A stretch of DNA of 64,000 nucleotides from Nocardioides caeni (GTDB taxonomy: Bacteria > Actinomycetota > Actinomycetes > Propionibacteriales > Nocardioidaceae). The stretch spans positions 241,073-305,072 of the forward strand of contig NZ_STGW01000001.1 of the NCBI RefSeq assembly GCF_004912195.1. The letters are read 5' to 3'. The first letter of the stretch is position 1. Each line of letters begins with the position of its first letter. The notes under the pieces were generated by a model. The model made no database searches. It was not told the DNA's origin and was given only the letters and a program-made list of their open reading frames with translations. A program made the position numbers and the translations under genes. This document shows, piece by piece, positions 15,399 through 23,181 of this stretch.

Positions 15399-17690
15399 TC
15401 ACTCCGTCCGCAGCAGCGCGGCCAGCTGAGCGGCCACGTCGTCGGCCGTGAGCGGCTTCGGCCACTGGTGGAAGGTGAGCGTGTGCAGCGTCCCGGTCCA
15501 CGGGAACGGCGGCGCGTAGTCGTCGCTGACGGGGAAGCCGTCGTCGTGGCCCAGCCGCAGGCCACCCCCGCCGATCTGGAGGCCGCTCGCGCCCATGCCG
15601 TCGGGCAAGGGGCCGCGGGCCACCACGGCGCCGTCGACGAGGAGTACGCCGCACGCCTCCGCGGCGAGGTAGCGGAAACCGACACGGTGGCGCCCGGCCG
15701 TCAGCCGGACGTCGGAGCGGACGGCATGTGCGGTGCTGGTCGTGTTGAGGAGCATGGTCGGCCGGCCGTCGAGGACGACCAGGGCCCAGCCGTTGCTCCA
15801 GTCGCCGATCGCCGCGAGCACGCCGGAGCCGCCGTCGTCGGGCACCGTCACGTCCGCCTCCACCAGCGCCCCGAGCGCGAGCGACGGCACCGCCTCGTCG
15901 GCCAGCGCCGTACCGCCGGGATGCAGGACCAGCGGGACGGGTTGCGGCCACAGTGGCGGCTCCATCGCCAGGACGCGGCCCTGCAGTGAGTCCTGGATCG
16001 GCAGCACCTGGTGGCGCTCGGCCTCCGCCCACCAGGCCTCCTCGAGCTCGCGGACCACGTCGGGGTGCGCGTCGGCGAGGTCGTCGGCCTCGGCGAAGTC
16101 GTCGGCCAGGCGGAAGAGGCTCCAGCGGTCGGCGGCGAGGTCGCGGCTCCCCGGCAGCACCTCCTCGGCCAGCACGCCGCCGGAGACGTGGTCGGTGGTC
16201 GCCTTCCAGCCGTCGTGGATGATCGAGCGTGAGCCGAGCATCTCGAAGTACTGCGTCGTGCGGACGTCGGGTGCGCCGGCGTCGGCGATGGCCTCGGCCA
16301 TCGAGTGCCCGTGCACGGGCTGCTGGACGACCCCGTCGACCGCTTCCGGCATCGTGACGCCGCAGGTCTCGAGGATGGTCGGGAAGAGGTCGATGATGTG
16401 CGCGAGCTGCGGCCGGACACCGCCGTCGTGCCCGGGCGCCGTCGCGGGCGGCTTCACGATCAGCGGGGTGCGCGTGCCGCCGAGCCACGTGTAGCGCTTC
16501 CACAGCCGGAAGGGCGTGTTCCCCGCCCACGCCCAGCCCCAGGGGTAGTGGTTGTAGGAGCGGAAGCCGCCGATCTCGTCGATCCCGGCGAGGTTGTCCT
16601 CCAGGCTGTCCGGTACGCCGAAGCCGAACCGGTGCTCGTTGATCGACCCGGTCGGGCCGCCCTCCGCGCTGGCACCGTTGTCGGAGGACAGCACCACCAT
16701 CGTGTTGTCGAGGACGCCGAGGGCCTCCAGGCCGTCCAGCAGGCGGCCGAGGTGGTGGTCGAAATGGGTGAGGAAGCCGGCGTACACCTCCTGGAAGCGC
16801 GCGAAGAGCCGCCGCTCCTCGTCGCTCAGCGCCTCCCAGTCGGGGATCCACTCCGGCCGCTCGGACAGCACGGTGCCCTCGGGGACGATGCCGGCGGCGA
16901 GCTGGCGGGCGAAGACCTCCTCGCGCCACCTCTCCCAGCCCTGGTCGAAGCGGCCGGCGTAGGCGTCCGACCACTCGGGCGGCACCTGGTGGGGTGCGTG
17001 GGCGGTGCCCGGCGCGAAGTAGAGGAAGAACGGCTTCTCGGGGGCGGCGTTGTGCTGGTCGACCAGCATGCGCAGCGACTCGTCGACGAGGTCCTCGGTG
17101 AGGTGGTAGCCCTCCTCCGGCGAGCGTGGCGGTGCGACGGGGGAGTTGTCGCGGAAGAGCGTGGGCGTCCATTGGTTCGCGTCGCCGTGGATGAAGCCGT
17201 AGTAGCGCTCGAAGCCCTGCGCCAGCGGCCAGGTGTCGAAGGGGCCGGCGGCCGAGCGTTCGTCGCGGGGCGTGAGGTGCCACTTGCCGACGCACATCGT
17301 GCTCCAGCCCTCGTCGCGAAGGACTCGGGCCACCGTGGCGGCCGAGCGGGGGATCCGGGCGGAGTAGCCGGGGAAGCCGGTCGGCAGGTCGGTCAGCATG
17401 CCCATGCCGACGGCGTGGTGGTTGCGACCGGTCAGGAGCGCGGCGCGGCTGGGCGAGCACAGCGCCGTGACGTGAAACCGGTTGAAGCGCACCCCGTCCG
17501 CGGCAAGGCGGTCCATCGTGGGGGTGGCGATGTCGGAGCCGAAGCAGCCGAGCTGAGCGAAGCCGACGTCGTCGAGGAGCACCACCAGGACGTTGGGCGC
17601 GCCCGCGGGCCGAGGGCGGGGCGGGTGCCAGGCGACGGAGTCGGCCATGGTCCGCCCGATGACGGGCCCGGTGGGCTCGGCTGCGCTCAT
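15399..17690 (-). CDS. Arylsulfatase (type I, formylglycine-dependent)
   Basis: A 763-residue sulfatase. The catalytic signature is C78-S-P-S-R82 (LCSPSRAALLTGR), where Cys is converted to formylglycine. The metal-binding VLLDDVGFAQLGCFG (37-51) and GKWHLTPRDE lie around it, with later SSDNGASAEGG and WLGGTRTPL. The C-terminal 190 residues form an extra beta-rich domain, common in large PAS/AtsA-like arylsulfatases. No signal peptide, so cytoplasmic. AAGGAG lies 7 nt before the ATG, and a 32-bp palindrome 25 nt further upstream is a likely operator. No dedicated formylglycine-generating enzyme is nearby; EgtB-type proteins share that fold but are not it. Confidence 0.93.
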   Translation of the reverse strand: MSAAEPTGPVIGRTMADSVAWHPPRPRPAGAPNVLVVLLDDVGFAQLGCFGSDIATPTMDRLAADGVRFNRFHVTALCSPSRAALLTGRNHHAVGMGMLTDLPTGFPGYSARIPRSAATVARVLRDEGWSTMCVGKWHLTPRDERSAAGPFDTWPLAQGFERYYGFIHGDANQWTPTLFRDNSPVAPPRSPEEGYHLTEDLVDESLRMLVDQHNAAPEKPFFLYFAPGTAHAPHQVPPEWSDAYAGRFDQGWERWREEVFARQLAAGIVPEGTVLSERPEWIPDWEALSDEERRLFARFQEVYAGFLTHFDHHLGRLLDGLEALGVLDNTMVVLSSDNGASAEGGPTGSINEHRFGFGVPDSLEDNLAGIDEIGGFRSYNHYPWGWAWAGNTPFRLWKRYTWLGGTRTPLIVKPPATAPGHDGGVRPQLAHIIDLFPTILETCGVTMPEAVDGVVQQPVHGHSMAEAIADAGAPDVRTTQYFEMLGSRSIIHDGWKATTDHVSGGVLAEEVLPGSRDLAADRWSLFRLADDFAEADDLADAHPDVVRELEEAWWAEAERHQVLPIQDSLQGRVLAMEPPLWPQPVPLVLHPGGTALADEAVPSLALGALVEADVTVPDDGGSGVLAAIGDWSNGWALVVLDGRPTMLLNTTSTAHAVRSDVRLTAGRHRVGFRYLAAEACGVLLVDGAVVARGPLPDGMGASGLQIGGGGLRLGHDDGFPVSDDYAPPFPWTGTLHTLTFHQWPKPLTADDVAAQLAALLRTE

Positions 17691-17714
17691 GCGACGACTC
17701 CTTCTGCTGCGCGG

Positions 17715-17746
17715 GACAGATCGTAGACCGAGGTCTACGACCTGTC
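17715..17746. promoter_or_regulatory. 32-bp palindrome upstream of the sulfatase
   Basis: GACAG, one unpaired base, TCGTAGACC (17721-17729), a 2-nt spacer, then GGTCTACGA (17732-17740), one unpaired base and CTGTC. Only one position per half breaks the symmetry. It lies 25 nt before the sulfatase start and 15 nt after the preceding gene's end on the minus strand, with no U-tract, so an operator for a dimeric repressor fits better than a terminator. Confidence 0.65.
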
Positions 17747-17761
17747 AGGAGGGCCGCGCCG

Positions 17762-19270
17762 TCACTGCGGCGGAGCGCCGCCGCCCTGCGGACCGCCGCC
17801 CGTGCCGCCCATGCCTCCGCGGCCGCCAGCGAACTCGCCGGCCGTCACGGTGGTCGTGGAGACGCCGTCGACCTGCACGTCGTACGTCGTGCCGTTGGTC
17901 AGGCCCGCGACCGAGAGGACGAGCGCGGTGGTGTCCCTGGTGGCGGTCTGGGTCGCGAGCGTCGTGCCGCCGGCGACGAGGGCGATCTCCTGGCCGGCGC
18001 TGACCGTGGTGCCGAGCTCGACTGCGACCCAGGCCTGCGTCGAGTCGGTGCTCGGGGCGCTGGAGAGGCCGCCGGTGGCGGCGAAGGAGCCGCCGGAGAT
18101 GGTGAGCACGCCGTTGACGTCGATCGATCCGTCGCCGCCCCCGCGGGCGCCGCTGTCGATGACGGTGCTGCCGCCCGTGATCGTCGCGTCCCCGTTGGAG
18201 TCCAGGCCATCCATGCCCGAGGTGACGAGGACGTCGCCCCCGCTGATCGTGAGGAGGACGCCGTCCTGGGCCTCTTCGCCGCCGTCTCCGGCTGTCGCGT
18301 TGAGGCCGTCCTCGGAGGCAGTGACGTCGACGTCGCCGCCGACGAGGGTGATCTGCGCGGCCTCGAGGCCCTCGACGGAGGAGGCGACGGTCAAGGAGCC
18401 GTCGGCCACGTTGAGGGCGCCGACCGCGTCGATCCCGTCGTCGCCCGCGTCGATGGCGACGCTGCCGTCGTCGAGCTGGAACCAGCCGAGCGCCTTCGCG
18501 TTGCCGCTCGAGGTCGCGGTGCTCTCGTTGTCGGCCTTGAGGCCGTCCCCACCGGCGTCGACGGTGATCGTGCCGTCCTCGACGACCAGGTAGTCCTTGC
18601 CACGGATGCCGTCGTCGACCGCGGTGACGCCGAGGGTCCCGCCGAGGATCACCAGGCCGTCCTTGCTGGCGATGCCGTCGTTGCTCGCTCCGGTCACGGT
18701 CAGCTGCCCGCTGCCGGCGATGGTGAGGTCGGCCATGGAGAAGAGCGTCGCGGTCGGGGCATCGTCCTCCTCGTCGTCGGCCGCGGCTGCGGCGCTGTCG
18801 GCCAGCGTGTTGGTCGACCCGTCAGCCAGGATCACGACCGCCTCGTCGGCCGCCGTGATGACCAGCGGCGACGTGGTGCTCGAGGTGAGGTCGACGCCGT
18901 CGAGGACGATCAGCACCTTGCCCTCGGCGCTGCTGTCGACGACGACCTGGCCGTCGGAGAGCTCTCCGGACAGCACGTAGGTGCCGGGGGCGGTGATGGT
19001 CACCGTGTCGCCCTCGACGGTGACGGCATCGCTGCTGGAGCCACTGGCCGTGCTGGCGCCGTCGGCCAGGGAGATGGTCGTGGCGTCCGCGGCGTCGTAC
19101 TCCCCGTCGTCGGGGTCGGCGTGCGTGTCGTCGATGGAGGCGACGGTGCCGGCGCTGATGGTCGTGATGCTCGTGTCGTCGCCGGTGGCGTTGCAGGCGC
19201 TGAGGGCGGCCAGGGTGGTGGCGGCGACGAGGGCCGCGGTGATCCGGCGGCGCAGGGGCGTGCGGGGCAT
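17762..19270 (-). CDS. Carbohydrate-binding beta-helix lipoprotein (DUF4353/Cthe_2159-like)
   Basis: A 502-residue protein starting MPRTPLRRRITAALVA with a lipoprotein signal peptide; the lipobox LSAC puts the acylated Cys near residue 26. The body is a repetitive right-handed beta-helix: short strands alternating with turns such as NDGIASKDG, DDGIRGKDY and GDGLKADNE, many Asp-Asp/Asn-Asp-Gly turns that suggest calcium binding, and a Gly-rich tail. This matches the carbohydrate-binding domain-containing family that occurs with VTC-domain and DUF4956 genes, exactly its two neighbours. Probably an exported, membrane-tethered polysaccharide-binding protein. Confidence 0.82.
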   Translation of the reverse strand: MPRTPLRRRITAALVAATTLAALSACNATGDDTSITTISAGTVASIDDTHADPDDGEYDAADATTISLADGASTASGSSSDAVTVEGDTVTITAPGTYVLSGELSDGQVVVDSSAEGKVLIVLDGVDLTSSTTSPLVITAADEAVVILADGSTNTLADSAAAAADDEEDDAPTATLFSMADLTIAGSGQLTVTGASNDGIASKDGLVILGGTLGVTAVDDGIRGKDYLVVEDGTITVDAGGDGLKADNESTATSSGNAKALGWFQLDDGSVAIDAGDDGIDAVGALNVADGSLTVASSVEGLEAAQITLVGGDVDVTASEDGLNATAGDGGEEAQDGVLLTISGGDVLVTSGMDGLDSNGDATITGGSTVIDSGARGGGDGSIDVNGVLTISGGSFAATGGLSSAPSTDSTQAWVAVELGTTVSAGQEIALVAGGTTLATQTATRDTTALVLSVAGLTNGTTYDVQVDGVSTTTVTAGEFAGGRGGMGGTGGGPQGGGAPPQ

Positions 19271-19316
19271 GGTGGGTCCGTTCTGGTGTGTGGGGTGGTC
19301 GGTGGTGCCGCTGCGG

Positions 19317-20087
19317 TCAGGCCGCACGCGGGACACTCAGCTGGCGGTCGAGGGTGTGGTGCCACTTCAGGCGCGGCAGGGACGGGTGGAGCGCGGCCAT
19401 GCCGACGCCGTACTTCGAGATCCGGCTGGGCCGGTGACCCAGTCGCCAGAGCAGCCGGTCGACCGCTGAGGGGGTGGATCCCGTCTTGGTCTCGACGATC
19501 GCGAGGCCCGGCCGGTCCAGGTCGCGCCCGTGGGGGAGGGCGGTCCAGCCGAGGTCGACGTCGATCGTGACGCGACTGTCGGACTCGGGGAGCAGGAGGG
19601 TGCTGCGCAGATAGCCGGTGGCGAGCACCGGCCGCAGCTGGGCCGCGAGCCCGGCGCCGATGATCGAGCCGACGTATTCCTCGCCGGCGGCGGTCAGACC
19701 GCCGACGAGCTCGGCATCGGGATGCTCGATGCGCTGCTTGAGGTTGTGGTCGCGCGGCGCGCGGGTCTTGACCTCCAGCCAGGAGCCGCCGGTGTCGAGG
19801 TAGCTGCGGGTGCGGACCTTCCAGCGGCGCCGCTGGCCGCGACCGGCGGTGAGGAAGCTGTCGAGGCTCGGGGTGTCGAGGTACGTCGACCGGTAGCCGA
19901 AGCTGCGTCGCCCGTCGATCTCGAGGACTCGGGTCGTGGCCGGCGCGAGGGCGATGACCTGCCGCGCGGTGGCGACCGGCAGCACGTACTTGCGGTCGAC
20001 CCGCGCCAGGAGCGCCGCTCGTTCGACGAGCTCCTCCAGGCCGATGGGCGCGAGGGTGTGCAGCTGCTCGCTGGCGATCGTGGTCAT
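19317..20087 (-). CDS. VTC-domain (polyphosphate polymerase-like) protein
   Basis: A 256-residue CYTH/VTC-fold protein. The tunnel residues of the family are visible in ARVDRKYVLP (29-38), RRRWKVRTRSY (about 86-96), WLEVKTR (about 103-109), VTIDVDLGW, IVETKT and ISKYGVGMA. In yeast Vtc4 these basic and acidic residues bind ATP and polyphosphate. Bacterial versions paired with DUF4956 and CotH or beta-helix proteins are of unproven function, perhaps spore- or surface-associated. It overlaps the DUF4956 gene by 4 nt and lies 46 nt before the beta-helix lipoprotein gene. Confidence 0.85.
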   Translation of the reverse strand: MTTIASEQLHTLAPIGLEELVERAALLARVDRKYVLPVATARQVIALAPATTRVLEIDGRRSFGYRSTYLDTPSLDSFLTAGRGQRRRWKVRTRSYLDTGGSWLEVKTRAPRDHNLKQRIEHPDAELVGGLTAAGEEYVGSIIGAGLAAQLRPVLATGYLRSTLLLPESDSRVTIDVDLGWTALPHGRDLDRPGLAIVETKTGSTPSAVDRLLWRLGHRPSRISKYGVGMAALHPSLPRLKWHHTLDRQLSVPRAA

Positions 20088-20683
20088 CGGAGCATCTCCT
20101 GGGCCGGCATGCCGGCCGCTCGCTGCTCTCGGCGGGTGGGCGAGCGCGGGTGGTGCCGCACGCTGACCAGGGTGGTGTCGTTGACGAGGTCGGTGCGGTC
20201 CACGCGGAAGGAGTGGATCGTCGTACCGAGGCGGACGGTGAGCTCCTCGCGCAGCTCCTCCTGGTCGGTGATCGCTCGGTCGAGCAGCAGCTGCTGCGTC
20301 TGCGTGCGTTGCCCGCCCATGACCGTGTCGCCGATCGCGACGGCAGCGAGGATCGCCGCCATCAGCCCGACGTCGACCAGCGTGGGTGACTGGTCGATGC
20401 CCGCCAGGAGTCCGAGCGCCAGAGCGGCGAAGTAGTAGGCGATCTCGCTCTGGGCCAGCTCCTCCGACCGCAGCCGGATGAGCGACAGGATGCCGAACAG
20501 CCCGAGACCCAGCCCCGCGCCGATCGTCGACGTCGCCAGGGCCGCCGCCACCGCCATCACCCCGACGTTGACCGTCAGGAACGCGACGACCAGCTCGGGT
20601 CGACGGTGGCGGGGGAGGAACAGGCCGAGGACGAGGATCGCGATGGCGACGAGGTCGACGGCATAGAGGGCGTAGGGCGACAT
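20084..20683 (-). CDS. DUF4956 membrane protein
   Basis: A 199-residue protein with about four transmembrane helices in the first 125 residues (LVAIAILVLGLFLPRHRR, VNVGVMAVAAALA, GLFGILSLIRLRSEE, YYFAALALGLLAG). The family motif FGILSLIRLRSEEL...EIAYYFAALALGL is clear. A cytoplasmic alpha/beta domain follows (LDRAITDQEELREEL...VSVRHH). DUF4956 genes are usually next to VTC-domain genes, and this one is first in that three-gene minus-strand operon. AGGAG lies about 10 nt upstream of the ATG. Confidence 0.87.
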   Translation of the reverse strand: MSPYALYAVDLVAIAILVLGLFLPRHRRPELVVAFLTVNVGVMAVAAALATSTIGAGLGLGLFGILSLIRLRSEELAQSEIAYYFAALALGLLAGIDQSPTLVDVGLMAAILAAVAIGDTVMGGQRTQTQQLLLDRAITDQEELREELTVRLGTTIHSFRVDRTDLVNDTTLVSVRHHPRSPTRREQRAAGMPAQEMLR

Positions 20684-20796
20684 GGGGCAGGACTCCTGGA
20701 CTCGTTGGGTGAACGAGATCCAGTACGCCCGATCAGGTTGTCCCGGGCCTCGGATGATCCTGTGAGCCTCTTGTGAACGCAGGTGAGCTTGCCGAT

Positions 20797-20825
20797 TTGG
20801 CTGCTGTCATGCGATCCCGTAATGT
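20797..20825 (+). promoter_or_regulatory. Promoter of tRNA-fMet
   Basis: TTGGCT (20797-20802), a 17-bp spacer and TAATGT (20820-20825), 12 nt before the mature tRNA 5' end. A good housekeeping-sigma promoter for a stable RNA. Confidence 0.6.
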
Positions 20826-20837
20826 TCTTCTCACCGA

Positions 20838-20911
20838 CGCGGGGTGGAGCAGCTCGGTAGCTCGCTGGGCTCATAACCCAGAGGTCGCAGGTTCAAATCC
20901 TGCCCCCGCTA
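20838..20911 (+). tRNA. Initiator tRNA-Met (CAU anticodon)
   Basis: A 74-nt cloverleaf without encoded CCA. The acceptor is CGCGGGG with 3' CCCCGCT plus discriminator A; the first pair C:U is mismatched, as required of an initiator. The anticodon stem carries three G:C pairs (GGG before the loop CTCATAA and CCC after it), the second initiator hallmark. D arm GAGC/GCTC and T arm GCAGG-TTCAAAT-CCTGC are complete. Its 3' 35 nt are duplicated at 26512, and an integrase gene follows, so this gene is the attachment site of an integrated element and was restored by the element's copy. Confidence 0.93.
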
Positions 20912-20914
20912 CAA
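20877..20914. repeat. attL: 38-bp direct repeat in the tRNA 3' end
   Basis: From the 3' half of the anticodon stem to 3 nt past the tRNA; identical over 38 bp to 26512-26549. The flanks differ on both sides of the two copies. Confidence 0.85.
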
Positions 20915-20917
20915 GAT

Positions 20918-20960
20918 CAGGCCCGGGATTCAGTGAGAATCCCGGGCCTGAAAGCATTTG
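20918..20960 (+). terminator. Terminator behind tRNA-fMet (element copy)
   Basis: A perfect 14-bp stem, CAGGCCCGGGATTC (20918-20931) with its complement (20937-20950) around AGTGA, followed by AAAGCATTTG. Lies inside the element, directly after attL. Confidence 0.75.
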
Positions 20961-21060
20961 AGAATTGATCCCTCCACCACAAACCCTCCTTTCGGGAGGT
21001 ACGTCGCGACCCCGGCCTCCGTTCGCCCGAGTCTGGGGGAGCCGTCGCCGAGATTGGCGC

Positions 21061-22053
21061 ATGACATCTCCACTCCCTGCCCCCGCTGAACCGTCGCTGC
21101 CCCTCGCCCGCACAGGGCTTACTGCCACCGATGCTGAACGCATCGCCACCGCCGTCGACGCGGAACTGGCCGCATCGACCCGCGAGACCTACGCCTGCGG
21201 GTGGCGGCAATGGGAACGCTGGTGCTCCGGGAGGGGCATCCAGCCGCTGCCGGCACCACCCGAAGGGGTCGCCGCGTTCCTAGCCGAGCGCGCCGAGGCA
21301 GGCGTCCACTTCAGCACGCTCGACTGCTACTGCTCCGGCATCGCCCACCGCCACCGACAGGAGGGCCTGTCCGACCCCACCGCCGACTTCCTCGTCCGAC
21401 GGGTCCGGCGAGGGCTGCGCCGGATCCTCGGGGTCGCGCCGATCCGCCAGGCTCATCCGCTGACGGTCGCCGAGCTTGGCCAGATCGTCGCGTCCATTGA
21501 CACCGATGACGCCAAGGACGTCCGCGACCGGGCCATCCTTCTCCTCGGGTACGCCTCCGCGATGAGGCCCGGTGAGATCTCGGCGCTCAACGTCGAGGAC
21601 CTCCAGCACTTGCCGACCGGCATCCTGATCACCATTCGCCGCTCCAAGACCGACCCAGATGCCCAGGGCCAACTGGTCGGGGTCGCCCGCGGGGACAACC
21701 GGCTCACCGACCCGATCCGCGCCCTGGATGCGTGGCTCAAGGTCCGCCCGTCAGGCCCGGGTGCACTCTTCACGCGCGTTCTGTACCGAAGGCACCCCAC
21801 CAGTGAGCGGATCGGCCCGCGGGCGATCAGCAGAACTGTGCAGGAACGAGCCAACGCGGCCGGCTTCGACGGCGTGCCGGTCTCAGGGCATTCGCTCCGC
21901 GCCGGACACGCCACCACCGCGGCCGTGAACGGCGCCCCGATCGACAGGATCGCCGCACAGACGCGACACCGCGACCTCGGCACACTGCTCAACCACTACA
22001 TCCGGCCCGCCGAGGCGATGGCGACCACCACCAGCCGCGACCTCGGACTCTGA
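21061..22053 (+). CDS. Tyrosine recombinase / integrase
   Basis: A 330-residue phage-type integrase. Residues 25-125 are the SAM-like core-binding domain (STRETYACGWRQWERWC). The catalytic domain has R169 (SAMRPGEISALN), K195 (RRSKTD), H277 and R280 (SGHSLRAGH), H303 (TRHRD) and nucleophile Y313 (NHYIRP), a full set. The start MTSPLPAPAE is preferred to an upstream in-frame ATG at 20965, which would begin in the terminator region. Being 150 nt from attL and reading away from the tRNA, it is the natural enzyme for integration at tRNA-fMet, though this subfamily often lacks a partner excisionase, and none is visible. Confidence 0.9.
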   Translation: MTSPLPAPAEPSLPLARTGLTATDAERIATAVDAELAASTRETYACGWRQWERWCSGRGIQPLPAPPEGVAAFLAERAEAGVHFSTLDCYCSGIAHRHRQEGLSDPTADFLVRRVRRGLRRILGVAPIRQAHPLTVAELGQIVASIDTDDAKDVRDRAILLLGYASAMRPGEISALNVEDLQHLPTGILITIRRSKTDPDAQGQLVGVARGDNRLTDPIRALDAWLKVRPSGPGALFTRVLYRRHPTSERIGPRAISRTVQERANAAGFDGVPVSGHSLRAGHATTAAVNGAPIDRIAAQTRHRDLGTLLNHYIRPAEAMATTTSRDLGL

Positions 22054-22078
22054 CGGCACACCAGCCGGCGATCCGGCG

Positions 22079-22549
22079 TTACTTCGCAGCGGCCTTGGCG
22101 AGCGCGAAGTGGCACAGGTAGCGCAGCCGTTCGCCGTCTCGGTAATGAGAGGTGGCCAGGTAGAGGCCTTCGTCGATCGCGACGAGCTCGTCGTGGAACC
22201 GGCGGATGTAGCCAGGGTTGTTCGCGTTGTCGTGGTCGAGGAACACCACGTCCCGGTCGCTGAACAACGACTTCGCGACGCGGGCGGTGAACCGGAATCG
22301 CTTGACCTCCAGCGGCCCGACACCCAGCCGGTTGAAGCCCGTGACGGTGCCGTGGTCGTCCGGCTCGAAGAGCTTGCCGCGCCACGGGCGGAGGTCGCGG
22401 ACGAGCGGCCGGCCGAGGCCGCCATTGAGGACGGCGCCATCGATGCTGCCGCTCAGTTCATCCAGGCTGGGGACGGATCCTCCTGCGTGGAGGGCGCGAA
22501 GATCCTGCCCGCGAAGGGTGGCCAGGCGGGAGCGGGGCGAGGTGCTCAT
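22079..22549 (-). CDS. Hypothetical protein coupled to the TetR gene
   Basis: A 156-residue protein starting MSTSPRSRLATLRGQ; the ATG overlaps the TetR stop (ATGA). Visible stretches are WRGKLFEPDDHGTVTGFNRL, VVFLDHDNANNPGYIRRFHD, and then GLYLATSHYRDGERLRYLCHFAL. The alternation of short strands and the Gly-Leu-Tyr-Leu turn are reminiscent of small lipocalin-like beta-barrels annotated only as hypothetical. It has no signal peptide and no catalytic motif I can name. Co-transcribed with the regulator, so probably expressed with the neighbouring catabolic genes. Confidence 0.65.
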   Translation of the reverse strand: MSTSPRSRLATLRGQDLRALHAGGSVPSLDELSGSIDGAVLNGGLGRPLVRDLRPWRGKLFEPDDHGTVTGFNRLGVGPLEVKRFRFTARVAKSLFSDRDVVFLDHDNANNPGYIRRFHDELVAIDEGLYLATSHYRDGERLRYLCHFALAKAAAK

Positions 22550-23118
22550 GCGGGGGGCGTCAGCATCGGAACGATCCGGGCGCGCACAGTGTCGATCGGG
22601 TCGGTCGATCGCTTGACTCGGGACATGGTGATCGCTCCTTCGAGGGCGCTGATGCAGAGCATCGCGAGGTCGGCGGCGGAGTCGGGTTCGTGCCCCGCTC
22701 GCGTGAGAACTGCGGTCAAGCCGGTGTGCCAGTCCTCGACGATCGAGCTGATCACTGGACCGAGCACGGGATCGCCGTAGGCCTCCTGGGCGGCGGCGCC
22801 GACGGGACAACCGGCCGCGAACTCCGTCGTGGCGAGCTGGTGCCTGTAGTAGTCGCAGATCCCCGCGAACACCTCATCGGGACGGGTGCCCTGGCTCGCT
22901 GCTTCGCGCAGGATCGTGGTGACGAGGTTGCCCGCCCAACCCAGCGCGTCGGTGAGCAGCTCGGCCCGTCCGCCGGGGAAGTGGAAGCCAACCGAGCCAC
23001 GCGGACCCCTGCTGTGGCGTAGGACCTCAGCGATCGAGGTGCCTGCGACGCCCTTCTCTCGCAGCAGCAGGGCGGCGCTGGTGATCATGCGCTGCCGTGT
23101 GTCGGTCTTCACACCCAC
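22546..23118 (-). CDS. TetR family regulator (LmrA/YxaF type)
   Basis: A 190-residue repressor starting at a GTG (GVKTDTRQRM) with GAGGAGG 8 nt upstream; the long upstream open frame overlaps the divergent dehydrogenase gene and is not used. The N-terminal helix-turn-helix is SIAEVLRHSRGPRGSVGFHF; the FPGGRAELLTDAL segment and the C-terminal ATTEFAAGCPVGAAAQEA are hallmarks of the LmrA/YxaF group, which usually senses small aromatic or lipophilic compounds. Divergent from the alcohol dehydrogenase operon, with an operator-like palindrome between, so most likely its repressor. Confidence 0.88.
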   Translation of the reverse strand: MGVKTDTRQRMITSAALLLREKGVAGTSIAEVLRHSRGPRGSVGFHFPGGRAELLTDALGWAGNLVTTILREAASQGTRPDEVFAGICDYYRHQLATTEFAAGCPVGAAAQEAYGDPVLGPVISSIVEDWHTGLTAVLTRAGHEPDSAADLAMLCISALEGAITMSRVKRSTDPIDTVRARIVPMLTPPA

Positions 23119-23143
23119 TTGACCAGCCTCCTCAACCTCGACA

Positions 23144-23164
23144 TATGCTCTGTGACATAGCATA
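23144..23164. promoter_or_regulatory. TetR operator between regulator and dehydrogenase
   Basis: TATGCT (23144-23149), 9 nt, AGCATA (23159-23164), midway in the 63-nt gap between the divergent starts. The AT-rich palindrome in GC-rich DNA and the position fit a TetR-family operator overlapping both promoters. Confidence 0.6.
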
Positions 23165-23181
23165 GCAAGGGAGCATGTGAA

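Noticed and set aside
15322..17460. 712-codon Arg/Pro-rich frame inside the sulfatase gene
   Set aside because: Alternative frame on the same strand as the sulfatase; composition typical of shadow frames.
20965..21060. Longer start for the integrase
   Set aside because: The extension would encode a Pro/Arg-rich stretch without domain similarity; the ATG at 21061 fits the core-binding domain start.
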